From NCBI RefSeq assembly GCF_002368035.1, contig NZ_AP018223.1, positions 753,016 through 817,015 of the forward strand: DNA of 64,000 nucleotides. The letters run 5' to 3'. Origin of the DNA: Nostoc linckia NIES-25. GTDB lineage: Bacteria > Cyanobacteriota > Cyanobacteriia > Cyanobacteriales > Nostocaceae. Below, piece after piece: positions 46,585-56,220 of the stretch (the stretch's first letter is position 1; every line of letters begins with the position of its first letter). The notes under the pieces are model-generated. The model had not been told where the DNA came from and did not search any database. It saw only the letters and a list, made by a program, of their open reading frames with translations. The translations under genes and the position numbers were made by a program.

Positions 46585-47589
46585 CTACTTCAAAACTAAT
46601 GGTGGATATTTTTCGGTTTCGCCCATTAAGTATTTCGCTAATAATCGAGCCTGTAATTCAAATGCTTCTTGATAAGTGCATTTGCGTCCGAAAACAGGAT
46701 GTTTAAATTGGGATTGTTTTTTTTTTGCATATTGCTGCAAAAATCTTTTTCGTCCTTCTGAGGTTAGAGAAACTGCTTCACTCAAAGGTTCTGTGATAAA
46801 ATCTGCTTTTGCTAACAACTGCCTATTTAATACAGACAATACTATTGCGTCTACAATTAAGGGACGAAACTCTTCCATTAAGTCTAATGCTAGTGATGGT
46901 CTACCGTAGCGATCGCAATGTAAATATCCTAAATAAGGATCGAATCCGGCAATATTAATTGCGCCTTGAATATCATGCCGTAATAATGAATAGCCAAAGC
47001 TGAGTAAAGAATTAACCGGATCGGTTGGAGGGCGCCGGACACGCTTATTAAAACTAAATTCTGTAGTCTTAATTAATTGGTCGAAACAACCAAAATAAGC
47101 AGCACTTCCGGCACCTTCTAAACCGCGTAATGAATTAATATTTTGAGTAGTTTCGATGGGTGCGATCGCTTGTTCTAAACGTGTTACATTCACAGATAAA
47201 TCTATATCTGGATTTTCACGTTGACGACGGTTCAGGAGATTACGGTAGTTTTTTAACTTTCCGCGTACAAAACCTTGTACTATATGAATTGCTTGGGCTG
47301 ATTCCCCTGCTGCTTGCCATTGGGCTTTACGCACAAAGATATTTTTGGTCACTTCTGGTTCTATCCTTCCTAAATAACGGCCATTTTCGGTAAGAAAAGT
47401 AACGGGTATATGTCGTTCTAATAGTTCAGAGATAGCAGATGGTGAAACAGTTGCGCGTCCTAAAACTACAACACCATCAACTTTAATTAATGGAACATCT
47501 AAAATTGTCTTTTTCTCAAATTTGACGTGGAGTCGTTCGTCAACTTTTCCAATGAAAGCATCTTCTTGAGTGACGTATACTGTACCCAT
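46585..47589 (-). CDS. cas1: CRISPR-associated endonuclease Cas1
   Basis: Cas1 is the integrase that inserts new spacers at the leader end. The 334-residue protein has the N-terminal beta-sheet domain (GTVYVTQEDAFIGK, VVVLGRATVSPSAISELLER) and a C-terminal helical domain. The metal-binding residues lie in LRGLEGAGSAAYF (Glu), GYLHCDRYGRPSLALDLMEEFRPL (His, Asp and Glu) and NSLLSFGYSLL. The start is set at MGTVYVTQED because it follows GAGGATGAAATT, a good ribosome-binding site. A frame upstream to 47640 lacks one. Cas4 lies upstream and cas2 downstream. Confidence 0.96.
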   Translation of the reverse strand: MGTVYVTQEDAFIGKVDERLHVKFEKKTILDVPLIKVDGVVVLGRATVSPSAISELLERHIPVTFLTENGRYLGRIEPEVTKNIFVRKAQWQAAGESAQAIHIVQGFVRGKLKNYRNLLNRRQRENPDIDLSVNVTRLEQAIAPIETTQNINSLRGLEGAGSAAYFGCFDQLIKTTEFSFNKRVRRPPTDPVNSLLSFGYSLLRHDIQGAINIAGFDPYLGYLHCDRYGRPSLALDLMEEFRPLIVDAIVLSVLNRQLLAKADFITEPLSEAVSLTSEGRKRFLQQYAKKKQSQFKHPVFGRKCTYQEAFELQARLLAKYLMGETEKYPPLVLK

Positions 47590-47639
47590 AATTTCATCCT
47601 CAATTAATTGTTGGTAAAAAAACTGGTATTTTAGACGCA

Positions 47640-47690
47640 ATGATTTTTCAGACGCGATGATTTTTCAGACGCGATTCATCGCGTCTCTAC
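47640..47690. repeat. CAGACGCGAT/GCGTCTCTAC repeat in the cas4-cas1 gap
   Basis: Two direct copies of GATTTTTCAGACGCGAT are followed by ATCGCGTCTCTAC, an inverted partner of the second copy. It belongs to the same dispersed family as 46512-46570. Confidence 0.7.
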
Positions 47691-47744
47691 AAGAGTATTT
47701 TTATGGTTAACTGAACGGTTTTACTCCTAAATTTTTAATTCTGA

Positions 47745-48338
47745 TTAATTCCCTTCTTGATAGCGTTGTAGTTTTTCTGTAGTTTGAGGTAAACAGTGTG
47801 AAAATAAACTACATCCATCACAGCGTTTTGATTTGATAGCTTTGGGCATTGCGCCTGTAAATAAGAGTGTTTGCACTGTTTTAATAGTGGCGATCGCATT
47901 TTGACGCAATTGTTCAGAAATATCGACTAATTGCCGTTGGTGGGTTTGTGCATAGTAGATATAGCCAGTATTGATAACTTTACCTGTCATTTCTTCTAAA
48001 CACAAAGCTTGAGCGCAAACTTGCAATTCATCGTTATCCCATTCGCCCTTACGTCCTCGTTTGTATTCGATTGGATAAAATTCACCGTTTTCAGATTCAA
48101 TTAAATCAGATTTTCCTATTAGTTTGTATTTGTCTGATTTCAACCAAATTGCTCTGATTTGCCAAGTATATTCGCGGTTAACGTCTCCAGTTGTATGCAC
48201 GCGATCGTGTAAACTTGTGCCTTCAATTGTATATTGATTATCAATAAATTCTCCAGCACAAAACATTCGCCAACAGCGATGCGGACAGTAGCTATATTGA
48301 TTTAACGCAGCAATAGGAACGTAATCACTTTCATTCAT
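47745..48338 (-). CDS. cas4: CRISPR-associated exonuclease Cas4
   Basis: The 197-residue Cas4 trims pre-spacers and selects their PAM during adaptation. The iron-sulphur cysteines are visible as YSYCPHRCWR near residue 18 and CDGCSLFSHC near the end. The RecB-like nuclease core has HDRVH, GKSDLIESENGEFYPIEYKRGRKG, with Asp and E-x-K, and QVCAQALCLEE. The gene is 40 bp downstream of cas6. Confidence 0.95.
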   Translation of the reverse strand: MNESDYVPIAALNQYSYCPHRCWRMFCAGEFIDNQYTIEGTSLHDRVHTTGDVNREYTWQIRAIWLKSDKYKLIGKSDLIESENGEFYPIEYKRGRKGEWDNDELQVCAQALCLEEMTGKVINTGYIYYAQTHQRQLVDISEQLRQNAIATIKTVQTLLFTGAMPKAIKSKRCDGCSLFSHCLPQTTEKLQRYQEGN

Positions 48339-48378
48339 ATCTTTGATTAACTATTTAAAAATCCAAAATTTAAAATGG

Positions 48379-49194
48379 TTATACTCGGCGTACCATTCCC
48401 ATTCCCATCGTTGTTTTACGCCCCAAACCTGCGTATAATGCAAAGTCAGCTAAGGTATTAATTTGCTTAATTACCAGGGCTTCAACATCTCCCAAAATTC
48501 GATAGCTAATGCTGCCAACGCAACCTATAAACTTACTTTCATAGTTGCTTATAACTTCGGTATTGATATTAAAAGCACTGGGATAAATTGATTCAATAGT
48601 AAGGCTAGAAAATTCAATTCCGCTGTATTTGTTCCAACGATTCAAAAGACTGTTGAACACAGATTCTTTGATAGGGAGGACATTATCATACCCACCTTGA
48701 CGGAAGGATACAGGTGTAGCGAAGGTGAAATTGAGAGTGCGATCGCTTTGGGATGCTTGCTCGTACAATTGTGTATAACTGCAAGCATTAGCCCAAGGTT
48801 GCGTTGATTGCGGAGTACCTTGAATACTGATAATATGTAAGTTTGCAGAACCCAAATGCCAAGGGCGATCGGGGTTAAGATTTAGCCACAGTCCAGTTAG
48901 TTTACTAAACAAAGTGTCATCAAGTAAGGAAATACGCCACCAGCAAGGAGTACCAGCCGGAATGGGTTTTTGATGACTAAATTGCAACGTGTGATGTTGT
49001 TTATGTTGTCGTTGTATTTGCAATGGTGAAAGAGTGAAAGCTTTATCTGCGTTAGAAGAGTGCAGATAGTCTGCCAAGCTGGAATCAACAGAATTGATGA
49101 GAGTGAGAAATAGTGCGTGGTAATGTCTCCCAGTGAGGAATTCTGGGTAAATCGGAGATTGGGGAATCAGGTTGAGGACGAGGCTGTGAGGCAT
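48379..49194 (-). CDS. cas6: CRISPR pre-crRNA endoribonuclease Cas6
   Basis: Cas6 cuts the repeat hairpin to release mature crRNAs and stays bound to the 3' end in type I complexes. The 271-residue protein has two ferredoxin-like halves. The C-terminal glycine-rich loop ALYAGLGRKTTMGMGMVRRV is diagnostic, and an N-terminal GRHYHALFLTLI contains a candidate catalytic His. It follows cas3' by 30 bp and precedes cas4. It should cleave at the base of the AATCCC/GGGATT stem, leaving an ATTGAAAC 5' handle. Confidence 0.93.
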   Translation of the reverse strand: MPHSLVLNLIPQSPIYPEFLTGRHYHALFLTLINSVDSSLADYLHSSNADKAFTLSPLQIQRQHKQHHTLQFSHQKPIPAGTPCWWRISLLDDTLFSKLTGLWLNLNPDRPWHLGSANLHIISIQGTPQSTQPWANACSYTQLYEQASQSDRTLNFTFATPVSFRQGGYDNVLPIKESVFNSLLNRWNKYSGIEFSSLTIESIYPSAFNINTEVISNYESKFIGCVGSISYRILGDVEALVIKQINTLADFALYAGLGRKTTMGMGMVRRV

Positions 49195-49224
49195 AGTTTC
49201 TTTTCTTGGTCGAGTAGAGTTTAG

Positions 49225-51504
49225 TTACCCTGCAATAAAAACTTCATCATCTGGGAGACGTAGCTGTTTAAACTTCATTGCCATTGTTAAGATTCCTGAC
49301 AAACCTGCTAAAAACTCATATTTTCTTTCATCATCATCGCAAACAATAGTTATCGGGTAGGAAACAATTCCTTGTTTATGTAATTGAAAAAGAGCAGCAG
49401 CATTAGTTCGCGGACAAATAATGACTCCTGGTAATAGATATTTTGACAAAGCCTGTAGTTCTGGTGTTGGTCGTACTGCTTCTCCAATACTGCGGATAAC
49501 TGTACAATTTTTAAAAGCTGTTAACTTATTTAGCTCTGTATTAACAAATTCTTGTCGGCTACCAAGATAACGCATTCTAAAGCTTAATTGATAGGTTTGA
49601 GCGGCACGACTTATGATTTGGATAAAATCAACATTTTGGGCAAACTCGTAATATCGTAATAGATGAAAAGGTTCTAGCTGAGTTTCTTCAGATTCATCTG
49701 TGACTAAATTATACGGGTCACGAATAGGAAGGCTTTCAAACAGACTATAGCGAAAAGTAAATAATGGAGCATAGCTTGTACTAAAAACCTCAGCAAATTC
49801 TTTTAGTTCAGCCAGTACATCATCATGTTTTTTAAATACATCTTCGTATGCTTCTAATGTTGTGCGTCCGGCTTGTAAATCATCCCACTCTTCAGGAGAT
49901 TTTACCTTGATATAGGTTTTGACGAAAGCCTGACCACCTTTGATATATTTCCAATCTTTTTTTAATTTTTCTAGAGACTCTTTAGCTATGTTTTCAGCAC
50001 CTCGCAAAACTTTCATTCTGTAGCGATATTCTTCCCAAGGGCGTTTACCTTCTAAAATTGATTTTAAAGTCTCAAACAGTTTCGGAATTAATTCCGCACC
50101 TGCTAGATTTTCAAAAACTTCTTCCAGTTCTAACAAAGGACGTGCGATTTCTAGAGATGCTTCTGAACGCCAGTAAGCTGTCAAAAAAGGCTTATCCAAA
50201 CAAGGAAGTGTATCAAGTACCTCTTTTAATACTGTACGTCCCCCAGTAGTGTCAAGAGAACTTAAGCCTTCTTTCCAAGCATCAGCAGGTAAGTAAGCAA
50301 TGGCTTTTGAATCAATGTTAGTTTCAGATTTACCTAAAACACGCCCTACTCTACCAATTCTCTGCCAAAATGCGGCGCGATCGCGTGCTGAAAAAATCAA
50401 CCAGTCTAAATTTTGTCTTGTTGGTTGAGGATGTCTTTCAAAGTTAAATCCTACATCAACAGTGCTAGTAGCTAAAATGATTTGACGTTGCATAGCCCTT
50501 TGTCTATCTGATTTAGGTGCAGGGCCAGTTATACGTCCAATATCATCACCAAGTCCTTGTTTTCGGAGTAAATCTGATAAGCGATTAATATTATCTAAAG
50601 AATCAAGAATTACTGCACCATTTTCATGCGGCTTTTCTCGAAAACGATGAACAACTTCTGCGGCTAATTCTGCTAACCACTCTTCCTTGCTTTCTGGTTT
50701 TGGTCTTAATTCTAGATTAACTGCTGTTTGTGATGGTAAAAGATTTGTATTACCTGACTCTCCATCAATTATCGCTATTCTTACACCAGCCTGTTTTAAA
50801 TTTTCTAATGCTAATTTACAAGCTGGTTCTGGTGTTGCTGTTAGCAATACTATCTTTCGTCCGTTTTCAAAAAAGCGAAAAACATGAGAATAAGCAAGAT
50901 AAAATAACATTCCTACTAGCTGTTTAGCATCGTAGAGGTGAAATTCATCAAAAATGACTGTAGAAAATTTGGTGTAAAAACCAGTAGCAATATTACCTCT
51001 ATCCAGCTTGTTGTATGCAAAAAAAGTTGCATAGTAGAAAATATCAGGATTTGTTACCAATAGAATTGGTGTATTCGCCCCAACATCATCAAAAACTGTA
51101 GCAGGATTTCGCAAAACATTATACAGCTTTTTTCCTGAACGTCTGCCCACTTTCTCGTCAGGCCAGCTTTTAATATCTTTAGCCGATGCTGATTTCACAA
51201 CATGAGGTAAATTAGCATCACGAACAAACTGTTTTGCAGCTTCAGTTTGTTGTTCAATTAAAGCATTAGTGGGAGCAATGTAAACAGCACTTTGATTTTG
51301 GTGATGTTTTAATACTGTTAATCCTGCTTTAGTTTTACCTGTGCCAGTTGGTGCTAAATCAAGGATAATATCTGCATTTTTAGATTGTTCAAAAACATCT
51401 AATTGATGTTGAAGTGCATTCCTGATGAAAGATATTTTCTCTGGCGATGCACAAGCTGAAATACTGCGTGGTTCTAACCTGATAACTAATTTTTGATTAC
51501 TCAT
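49225..51504 (-). CDS. cas3: Type I-D Cas3' helicase (no HD domain)
   Basis: The 759-residue SF2 helicase of the interference module unwinds target DNA. Walker A is PTGTGKTKAGL near residue 52. Walker B is IFDEFHLYDAKQ (DEFH in place of DEAH). Motif III is LTATPEP. QRIGRVGRVLG is motif VI. It has no HD nuclease domain, as expected for type I-D, where the nuclease sits in Cas10d. Its start overlaps the cas5 stop by 8 bp, which indicates translational coupling. Confidence 0.93.
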   Translation of the reverse strand: MSNQKLVIRLEPRSISACASPEKISFIRNALQHQLDVFEQSKNADIILDLAPTGTGKTKAGLTVLKHHQNQSAVYIAPTNALIEQQTEAAKQFVRDANLPHVVKSASAKDIKSWPDEKVGRRSGKKLYNVLRNPATVFDDVGANTPILLVTNPDIFYYATFFAYNKLDRGNIATGFYTKFSTVIFDEFHLYDAKQLVGMLFYLAYSHVFRFFENGRKIVLLTATPEPACKLALENLKQAGVRIAIIDGESGNTNLLPSQTAVNLELRPKPESKEEWLAELAAEVVHRFREKPHENGAVILDSLDNINRLSDLLRKQGLGDDIGRITGPAPKSDRQRAMQRQIILATSTVDVGFNFERHPQPTRQNLDWLIFSARDRAAFWQRIGRVGRVLGKSETNIDSKAIAYLPADAWKEGLSSLDTTGGRTVLKEVLDTLPCLDKPFLTAYWRSEASLEIARPLLELEEVFENLAGAELIPKLFETLKSILEGKRPWEEYRYRMKVLRGAENIAKESLEKLKKDWKYIKGGQAFVKTYIKVKSPEEWDDLQAGRTTLEAYEDVFKKHDDVLAELKEFAEVFSTSYAPLFTFRYSLFESLPIRDPYNLVTDESEETQLEPFHLLRYYEFAQNVDFIQIISRAAQTYQLSFRMRYLGSRQEFVNTELNKLTAFKNCTVIRSIGEAVRPTPELQALSKYLLPGVIICPRTNAAALFQLHKQGIVSYPITIVCDDDERKYEFLAGLSGILTMAMKFKQLRLPDDEVFIAG

Positions 51505-52255
51505 TGCTACTTTCTCTACCGCAAAAACTTAACCCTGCTGGTATAATTATTTCCCCAATCTGCCAAGCAGCACCTCGAAAACGCAAATTTTTAATGATGG
51601 GTGCAGGAGGAATAGAAATTAAATCGAAAGCTAAAGTTTCTATTTGCTGTGGTAAATCAGCAGCATTTAGATAATGTTGACTTTGATATTCACTTTCTGG
51701 TAGTAAAGTGACAGGAAATTCATTTACTACATTTACCTTGACTTTACTCATGAACTTACCAATGCGAATATAAGCAGGTAATTGATGATTTCCAAATACC
51801 AGAGTTTGGAATTTATTACCGCGTTCAATCATTCGCAACCTTCCAGTTTGGGGAAAATTACTTGGTCTAAATGAACTTGGTTTTTTTCCTTGGCGTTGTA
51901 GTGGTAAATCTTCTCGCGCTGTAGCAACTCGGTTATTTGTCATTGCATACCAATAAGCATCAGAAAGAGCATTAAAACGTTCAAATCTGAATGTAACTCT
52001 GCCTATAGGTGAAGCTGGTAAGATATAAAAATCCTGTGCTATTGGTTGTAAATCTTCTTTGTAGGTTGGTCGTCCTGTAGCCTGACCTTGGAGGCGATAG
52101 GGGGAATTTACTCGACCTAAAGCATAGGTAAGAGCATAATTCCCAATTACCCCTTCAGTGTAATAGGTATCAGACAACTCCCTAGAGGCAAAAAAGACTG
52201 GTTCAAGACAGTATAATTCAACAAGTTTTGCCTGCTGAAAAGGAATTGTTGACAT
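51497..52255 (-). CDS. csc1: Type I-D Cas5 (Csc1)
   Basis: Cas5d/Csc1 caps the 5' handle of the crRNA in the I-D effector. The 252-residue protein matches Csc1, with PVFFASRELSDTYYTEGVIGNYALTYALG, ILPASPIGRVTFRFERFNALSDAYWY, and the basic SKVKVNVVNEF. It starts 3 bp after the cas7 stop and overlaps cas3'. Its position among cas10d, cas7 and cas3' is the standard I-D order. Confidence 0.92.
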   Translation of the reverse strand: MSTIPFQQAKLVELYCLEPVFFASRELSDTYYTEGVIGNYALTYALGRVNSPYRLQGQATGRPTYKEDLQPIAQDFYILPASPIGRVTFRFERFNALSDAYWYAMTNNRVATAREDLPLQRQGKKPSSFRPSNFPQTGRLRMIERGNKFQTLVFGNHQLPAYIRIGKFMSKVKVNVVNEFPVTLLPESEYQSQHYLNAADLPQQIETLAFDLISIPPAPIIKNLRFRGAAWQIGEIIIPAGLSFCGRESSNE

Positions 52256-52258
52256 AAT

Positions 52259-53314
52259 CTAACTCTCTACTTCAACTGGAGTATTTTTTCCTTTACCTTT
52301 ACCTTTGTTTTTCTCCGTATTTTTCTCAGGTGCAACCTGACGGAAAGGTTCATAAGATTGACTCAACCGTTTAAGAAAAGTATCTCGTTGATCTTCTGAC
52401 CATTGGGTCTCTACATCAGTAATTAAATTTGTTAATTCTTCATCAGATAGTTGCACAGAAACTCCTCTTCTGTTTTCCCAATGTGCAATTACTTGTTTAA
52501 TAGTTATAATGACTCGATTAATGTTTAAAGGATGTTCTACTGGTTCATCAGCCAACGCATCATAGCTTGCTTGTACAAGTTCTAAAGAACTAGGCAATTC
52601 TGTAATACTGCCAAAAATACCTAATATTTGATTTTCCATTCTTCCTACACGGCTGGAAACAGCACCATAACGACTGGTAAAAAGAATATTTCCAATGACA
52701 TAACGCAGTTCATCCGCAGTTACATCTTTCAGAGTTACTACATCTAAAAAATGAACTCCTGGTTTGATATATTCGCCATCTGGTACAAGAGATTGTGATG
52801 CCTTTGTATCTTCTTCTCTTTTTAAACGCATCGTACCATTTTCATATATTGCGTTTATTGTCCGAGTGCCTAAAATATCGTTAGCAGGTAAAACACTAAA
52901 AGCATCTTCAGTCCAAATGCGGCTTTTCTGTGCGCCTCCACCACCAGCAGCAAAACCGTAGAGGAAACAATCTATACACATCTCACAAGGCTTATTTGTG
53001 TTCAATGAACAGATAACCTCTCCCTGTTCCTTAACTGTTTTGGTGTATAGAAGATTATGCGATCGTAAAAATTCGCGTCCGTATCTACGTTCTGGTGCTA
53101 TTTGTTTGCGCTTCGTCATCACTAACCGAGAAATAATAGTTTCATCTGTTAATCCTGCTTGTACAAACTCGCTAGACATTGGTTCACCAGAACCTTCCGT
53201 GCGAAAGATTGTTTCAGAATGAGTTGTTCTCAAAACTACTAAAGAAATAAACCGACCTTTAGGGAAGTTTTCGTAACCAGGAGCAAGAACTTTGTTAAGT
53301 TTTTCAAGTGACAT
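52259..53314 (-). CDS. csc2: Type I-D Cas7 (Csc2) backbone subunit
   Basis: Csc2 polymerises along the crRNA as the backbone of the I-D effector. The 351-residue protein shows ISLVVLRTTHSETIFRTEG, the cysteine cluster CSLNTNKPCEMCIDCFLYGFAAGGGG, which may bind zinc, and VIGNILFTSRYGAVSSRVGRMENQILG. The C-terminus is a Lys/Gly-rich tail, NKGKGKGKN. The start is set at MSLEKLNKVL because AGGAG lies 6 bp before it, while the ATG two codons earlier touches that site. Cas10d is 42 bp upstream. Confidence 0.93.
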   Translation of the reverse strand: MSLEKLNKVLAPGYENFPKGRFISLVVLRTTHSETIFRTEGSGEPMSSEFVQAGLTDETIISRLVMTKRKQIAPERRYGREFLRSHNLLYTKTVKEQGEVICSLNTNKPCEMCIDCFLYGFAAGGGGAQKSRIWTEDAFSVLPANDILGTRTINAIYENGTMRLKREEDTKASQSLVPDGEYIKPGVHFLDVVTLKDVTADELRYVIGNILFTSRYGAVSSRVGRMENQILGIFGSITELPSSLELVQASYDALADEPVEHPLNINRVIITIKQVIAHWENRRGVSVQLSDEELTNLITDVETQWSEDQRDTFLKRLSQSYEPFRQVAPEKNTEKNKGKGKGKNTPVEVES

Positions 53315-53356
53315 AATCATCTCCTAATAAAATACTTTTGTGTCTGATTTGATTTA

Positions 53357-56038
53357 TTAATCTTCCGAATCATCTTCAGATTTATTTTTTGGTAGCTGCT
53401 GATATGCTTCTTGCCAAAAAAATAAATATGCAGCTTCAATATTTCTTTGATCAGATATAAGTTTTTCAGGACGACCTTGGTAAACTTCTTGATAAAGCTT
53501 TTTCAAAATTTCGTAATACTCCTTAATTTGTTCATATTTTGTTGCACCTACTCGATATTCACGGATACGGTCTAGGCGATTATGATATTTTTGAGCTAAA
53601 GCAGCAAACATAAACTCTAAATCCATGTAAGGTTTATGTGAACGAACTGCTGAAGTAAAAGCAGTAAATGGTTCTGCTAAAGATGTACGTTTGAAAGAAC
53701 TTCCCTTAAGATTTGCTTCGGCTGCAACTTGAGCAGCTTCTTTGAGATACTTAGTTAATAGCGAATTGTCATCAGGCATAAAGCTCTCCATTAATGTATT
53801 TAAAGGTTCACAAATACGACTCCAAATAAGGCTTAAATTTTGTTCATCTTGTTCTCGTAGAATCCAACGCAGCAAGACATAATAAAGTTCAATTGGTCTG
53901 ACACAAGCACGAGCCAAATCATATAAACAATCATCAGCTTTTTGAATACTCGCCACAGATGTTGCTAGTTTGCCGATACAGCGAAGTCTCTCAAGAATTT
54001 TTTCTGCATCTTCACGTTGTTGATATTGTCCACTTTCTAGTAAAGGTTGCAGCGTAGCAGGAATTCCTTCTACTCGTCCATAAACATCATCAAATAACTC
54101 AACTTCTAAGTTGCTACTAAGAGTCAAAGGGAAACCAATATCTAAAGACAAAGATATTTCTAAACCTAGCCTCACTGATTTTAATAAAGCTAAAGAAGCA
54201 TTAACATCTCCCCAAACTAAGGGAATAATCACTGTTGTATGTACAAATTCTGGACGCTTGGGTAATGCTGCACCAACTACTTTGTTAGCTTTAAATTTAA
54301 GTTGATTATCTCGATACAGTTTAAGTTCATCAACAGTGACAGTCCCACCATCACCATTTGTTGCTGCAAGTTGTTGCAGAAGTTCGCGCCAAATTCTTAA
54401 TAATTCTGGTGCAGAACCTTTAGGTAATGCTAAATGTAGATAAAGCGGATCTTGTTTTTTAACAGCCGGAAAATTTGCTCCAACTGCCATCAATTGATAA
54501 GCTAAAGCCGCAATTGAATCTGCTTGTCTTTTAGGTTCTGCACTGATACCACCCGGTAAGCGGTTAGAAAAAGCTTGTACTTTTGTACCAGGAGGCATAT
54601 TATCTGAAATGAGTTCATCTATATTAGTAGAAGTAGAACCTAAAGAACATCTTTGTCTAGGATTTGCTTCTACATAAGCATCTAAATCATTGACTCCATT
54701 TAACCCAATAGCAAAAGGTAAATTTACCATTCTGCTAACGGCTGCAATCATTTCTTCAGACACTTCTGTTTCTTCAGATATTTGTGTACTTTCCTTTCTT
54801 AGTTGGAAAGATTCTTGTAGAGCTTCTTTTATACCCTCAATTCCGTTAACAGCAGCCTTAGCAGCAAATAAAGGTCGCCCATATTGACCATTAAATGGCT
54901 CAATTGCACTGCGTTGCTGTTCAGAAATTCCAGTGTGACGAGCAATTTTATCCCACACTTCTTTAGGGCTTAATCCAGACTCACGGTAGCTGAGATAAGC
55001 TGCTTTTAAACCCTCAGATATAGCAAATTCTTCTGCACTACTTACAGGTATTAAACCAAGTTCAGCAGCTTTTTTTAGTGCATCTGCGCCAGCTGCATCA
55101 CCCCACTTACTCACATCTTTAGCAATTTTGTCTGATTTATAACCAGCTTTTTTCCTTTCTAAAAGAGCCTCAACATTTACCAATACTTCCTCAATATTTT
55201 GTTGTATAGCTTGATGAGTAATTTTAATACCATCCTTGGTAGCTCTGACAAGTCTTTCGATATTATTGCCAAAAACTTGGTCAATTTTACTTTGCCAAAT
55301 AGCAGCTATTTCTTTTGTCAAATCTACATGTGGTAAAGTTTCGCCTTCAAAAAGTTCGCCATCAGGGAAAATTGCTAAAGAATTTAATCCGTACTTTTGT
55401 AAAACTTCTTCGCAAGCACCCAATAATAGGGCTGTAATATAACCTTTATCTTCAGAGAGGCGTACTCTAAAAAGCTTACAGTTGCGCCCAAAAGCAACGG
55501 TTAGTTCTGTTTCTAGCTTGCGAAAACGTTGTGCATCTGGAATTCCTAAATCAAACAAATCAGCAGCTGTAAGCATCGCCGCCCAACGTTCAATATTTGG
55601 GTCTTCTGGTAAAAATCTTGCTCCATCGCTGACGTTATGACCAGAATGGCGTTCAATGAGCTTTCTGACTAATTCAAAGTCATCTTCTGTCACTACAAAA
55701 GGTAATACGCAAGCTTTTTCCAGCTGTTCTTTTAAAAAATCCTTGTTCCTAGCTAAGGTTTTTACTTTTCGTTCTTGAGGATCTAATTTATTCAAGTCAT
55801 GAACAGCCGTCGCAGCCAGTAACAAAGGTCTTTTATCTTCTGCTACTCCTGCTATCCGGCTGACTGTCAAAATGAACTGACACGCAGAATCGAGGTGTTC
55901 TGCAAGGGTTGTTCCCTTCCTCACACCATACTGATGATGATGTGCATGATTTTCATATAGCTGGGGGCGAATTTCAGTGAAATAACGCTCCTCCAAGGTT
56001 TTTGGAGGGCAATTTAAAAGCCTATTGCGCTTGATCAT
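53357..56038 (-). CDS. csc3: Type I-D Cas10d (Csc3) with HD nuclease domain
   Basis: Cas10d is the large subunit and nuclease of type I-D, combining type I and type III traits. The 893-residue protein has an N-terminal HD domain with His48 (AEHLDS), His80-Asp81 in AVHDLNK, and RHSGHN later. The central and C-terminal parts are Cas10-like helical and palm regions. I see no GGDD cyclase motif, consistent with a non-signalling Cas10d. It is the first gene of the cas operon. The 182-bp gap upstream is shared with the divergent WYL regulator. Confidence 0.93.
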   Translation of the reverse strand: MIKRNRLLNCPPKTLEERYFTEIRPQLYENHAHHHQYGVRKGTTLAEHLDSACQFILTVSRIAGVAEDKRPLLLAATAVHDLNKLDPQERKVKTLARNKDFLKEQLEKACVLPFVVTEDDFELVRKLIERHSGHNVSDGARFLPEDPNIERWAAMLTAADLFDLGIPDAQRFRKLETELTVAFGRNCKLFRVRLSEDKGYITALLLGACEEVLQKYGLNSLAIFPDGELFEGETLPHVDLTKEIAAIWQSKIDQVFGNNIERLVRATKDGIKITHQAIQQNIEEVLVNVEALLERKKAGYKSDKIAKDVSKWGDAAGADALKKAAELGLIPVSSAEEFAISEGLKAAYLSYRESGLSPKEVWDKIARHTGISEQQRSAIEPFNGQYGRPLFAAKAAVNGIEGIKEALQESFQLRKESTQISEETEVSEEMIAAVSRMVNLPFAIGLNGVNDLDAYVEANPRQRCSLGSTSTNIDELISDNMPPGTKVQAFSNRLPGGISAEPKRQADSIAALAYQLMAVGANFPAVKKQDPLYLHLALPKGSAPELLRIWRELLQQLAATNGDGGTVTVDELKLYRDNQLKFKANKVVGAALPKRPEFVHTTVIIPLVWGDVNASLALLKSVRLGLEISLSLDIGFPLTLSSNLEVELFDDVYGRVEGIPATLQPLLESGQYQQREDAEKILERLRCIGKLATSVASIQKADDCLYDLARACVRPIELYYVLLRWILREQDEQNLSLIWSRICEPLNTLMESFMPDDNSLLTKYLKEAAQVAAEANLKGSSFKRTSLAEPFTAFTSAVRSHKPYMDLEFMFAALAQKYHNRLDRIREYRVGATKYEQIKEYYEILKKLYQEVYQGRPEKLISDQRNIEAAYLFFWQEAYQQLPKNKSEDDSED

Positions 56039-56220
56039 ATACAGTTATTTCGATCCAAAATCGAGTCTAGGTTGCAAAGTCAACTTTTGAGATGAGTGCT
56101 TATACTGAGATAACCTTGCAGATTAAGGTTATGTCACTGCACTTTTTGGCAACAAGACTATTTATAATTACATTTATGAATATGGCACACTTAATTTAAA
56201 AGTGCAAGTGTATTTTACGA
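56039..56220. promoter_or_regulatory. Divergent cas operon / WYL regulator promoter region
   Basis: The 182-bp region contains a perfect inverted repeat ATAACCTT-N7-AAGGTTAT (56110-56132). It also has two oppositely oriented, related boxes, CACTGCACTTTTT (56135-56147) and AAAAGTGCAAGTG (56198-56210). The second box ends 10 bp before the WYL start codon. These are the best candidates for sites bound by the regulator. The role is an inference. Confidence 0.6.
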
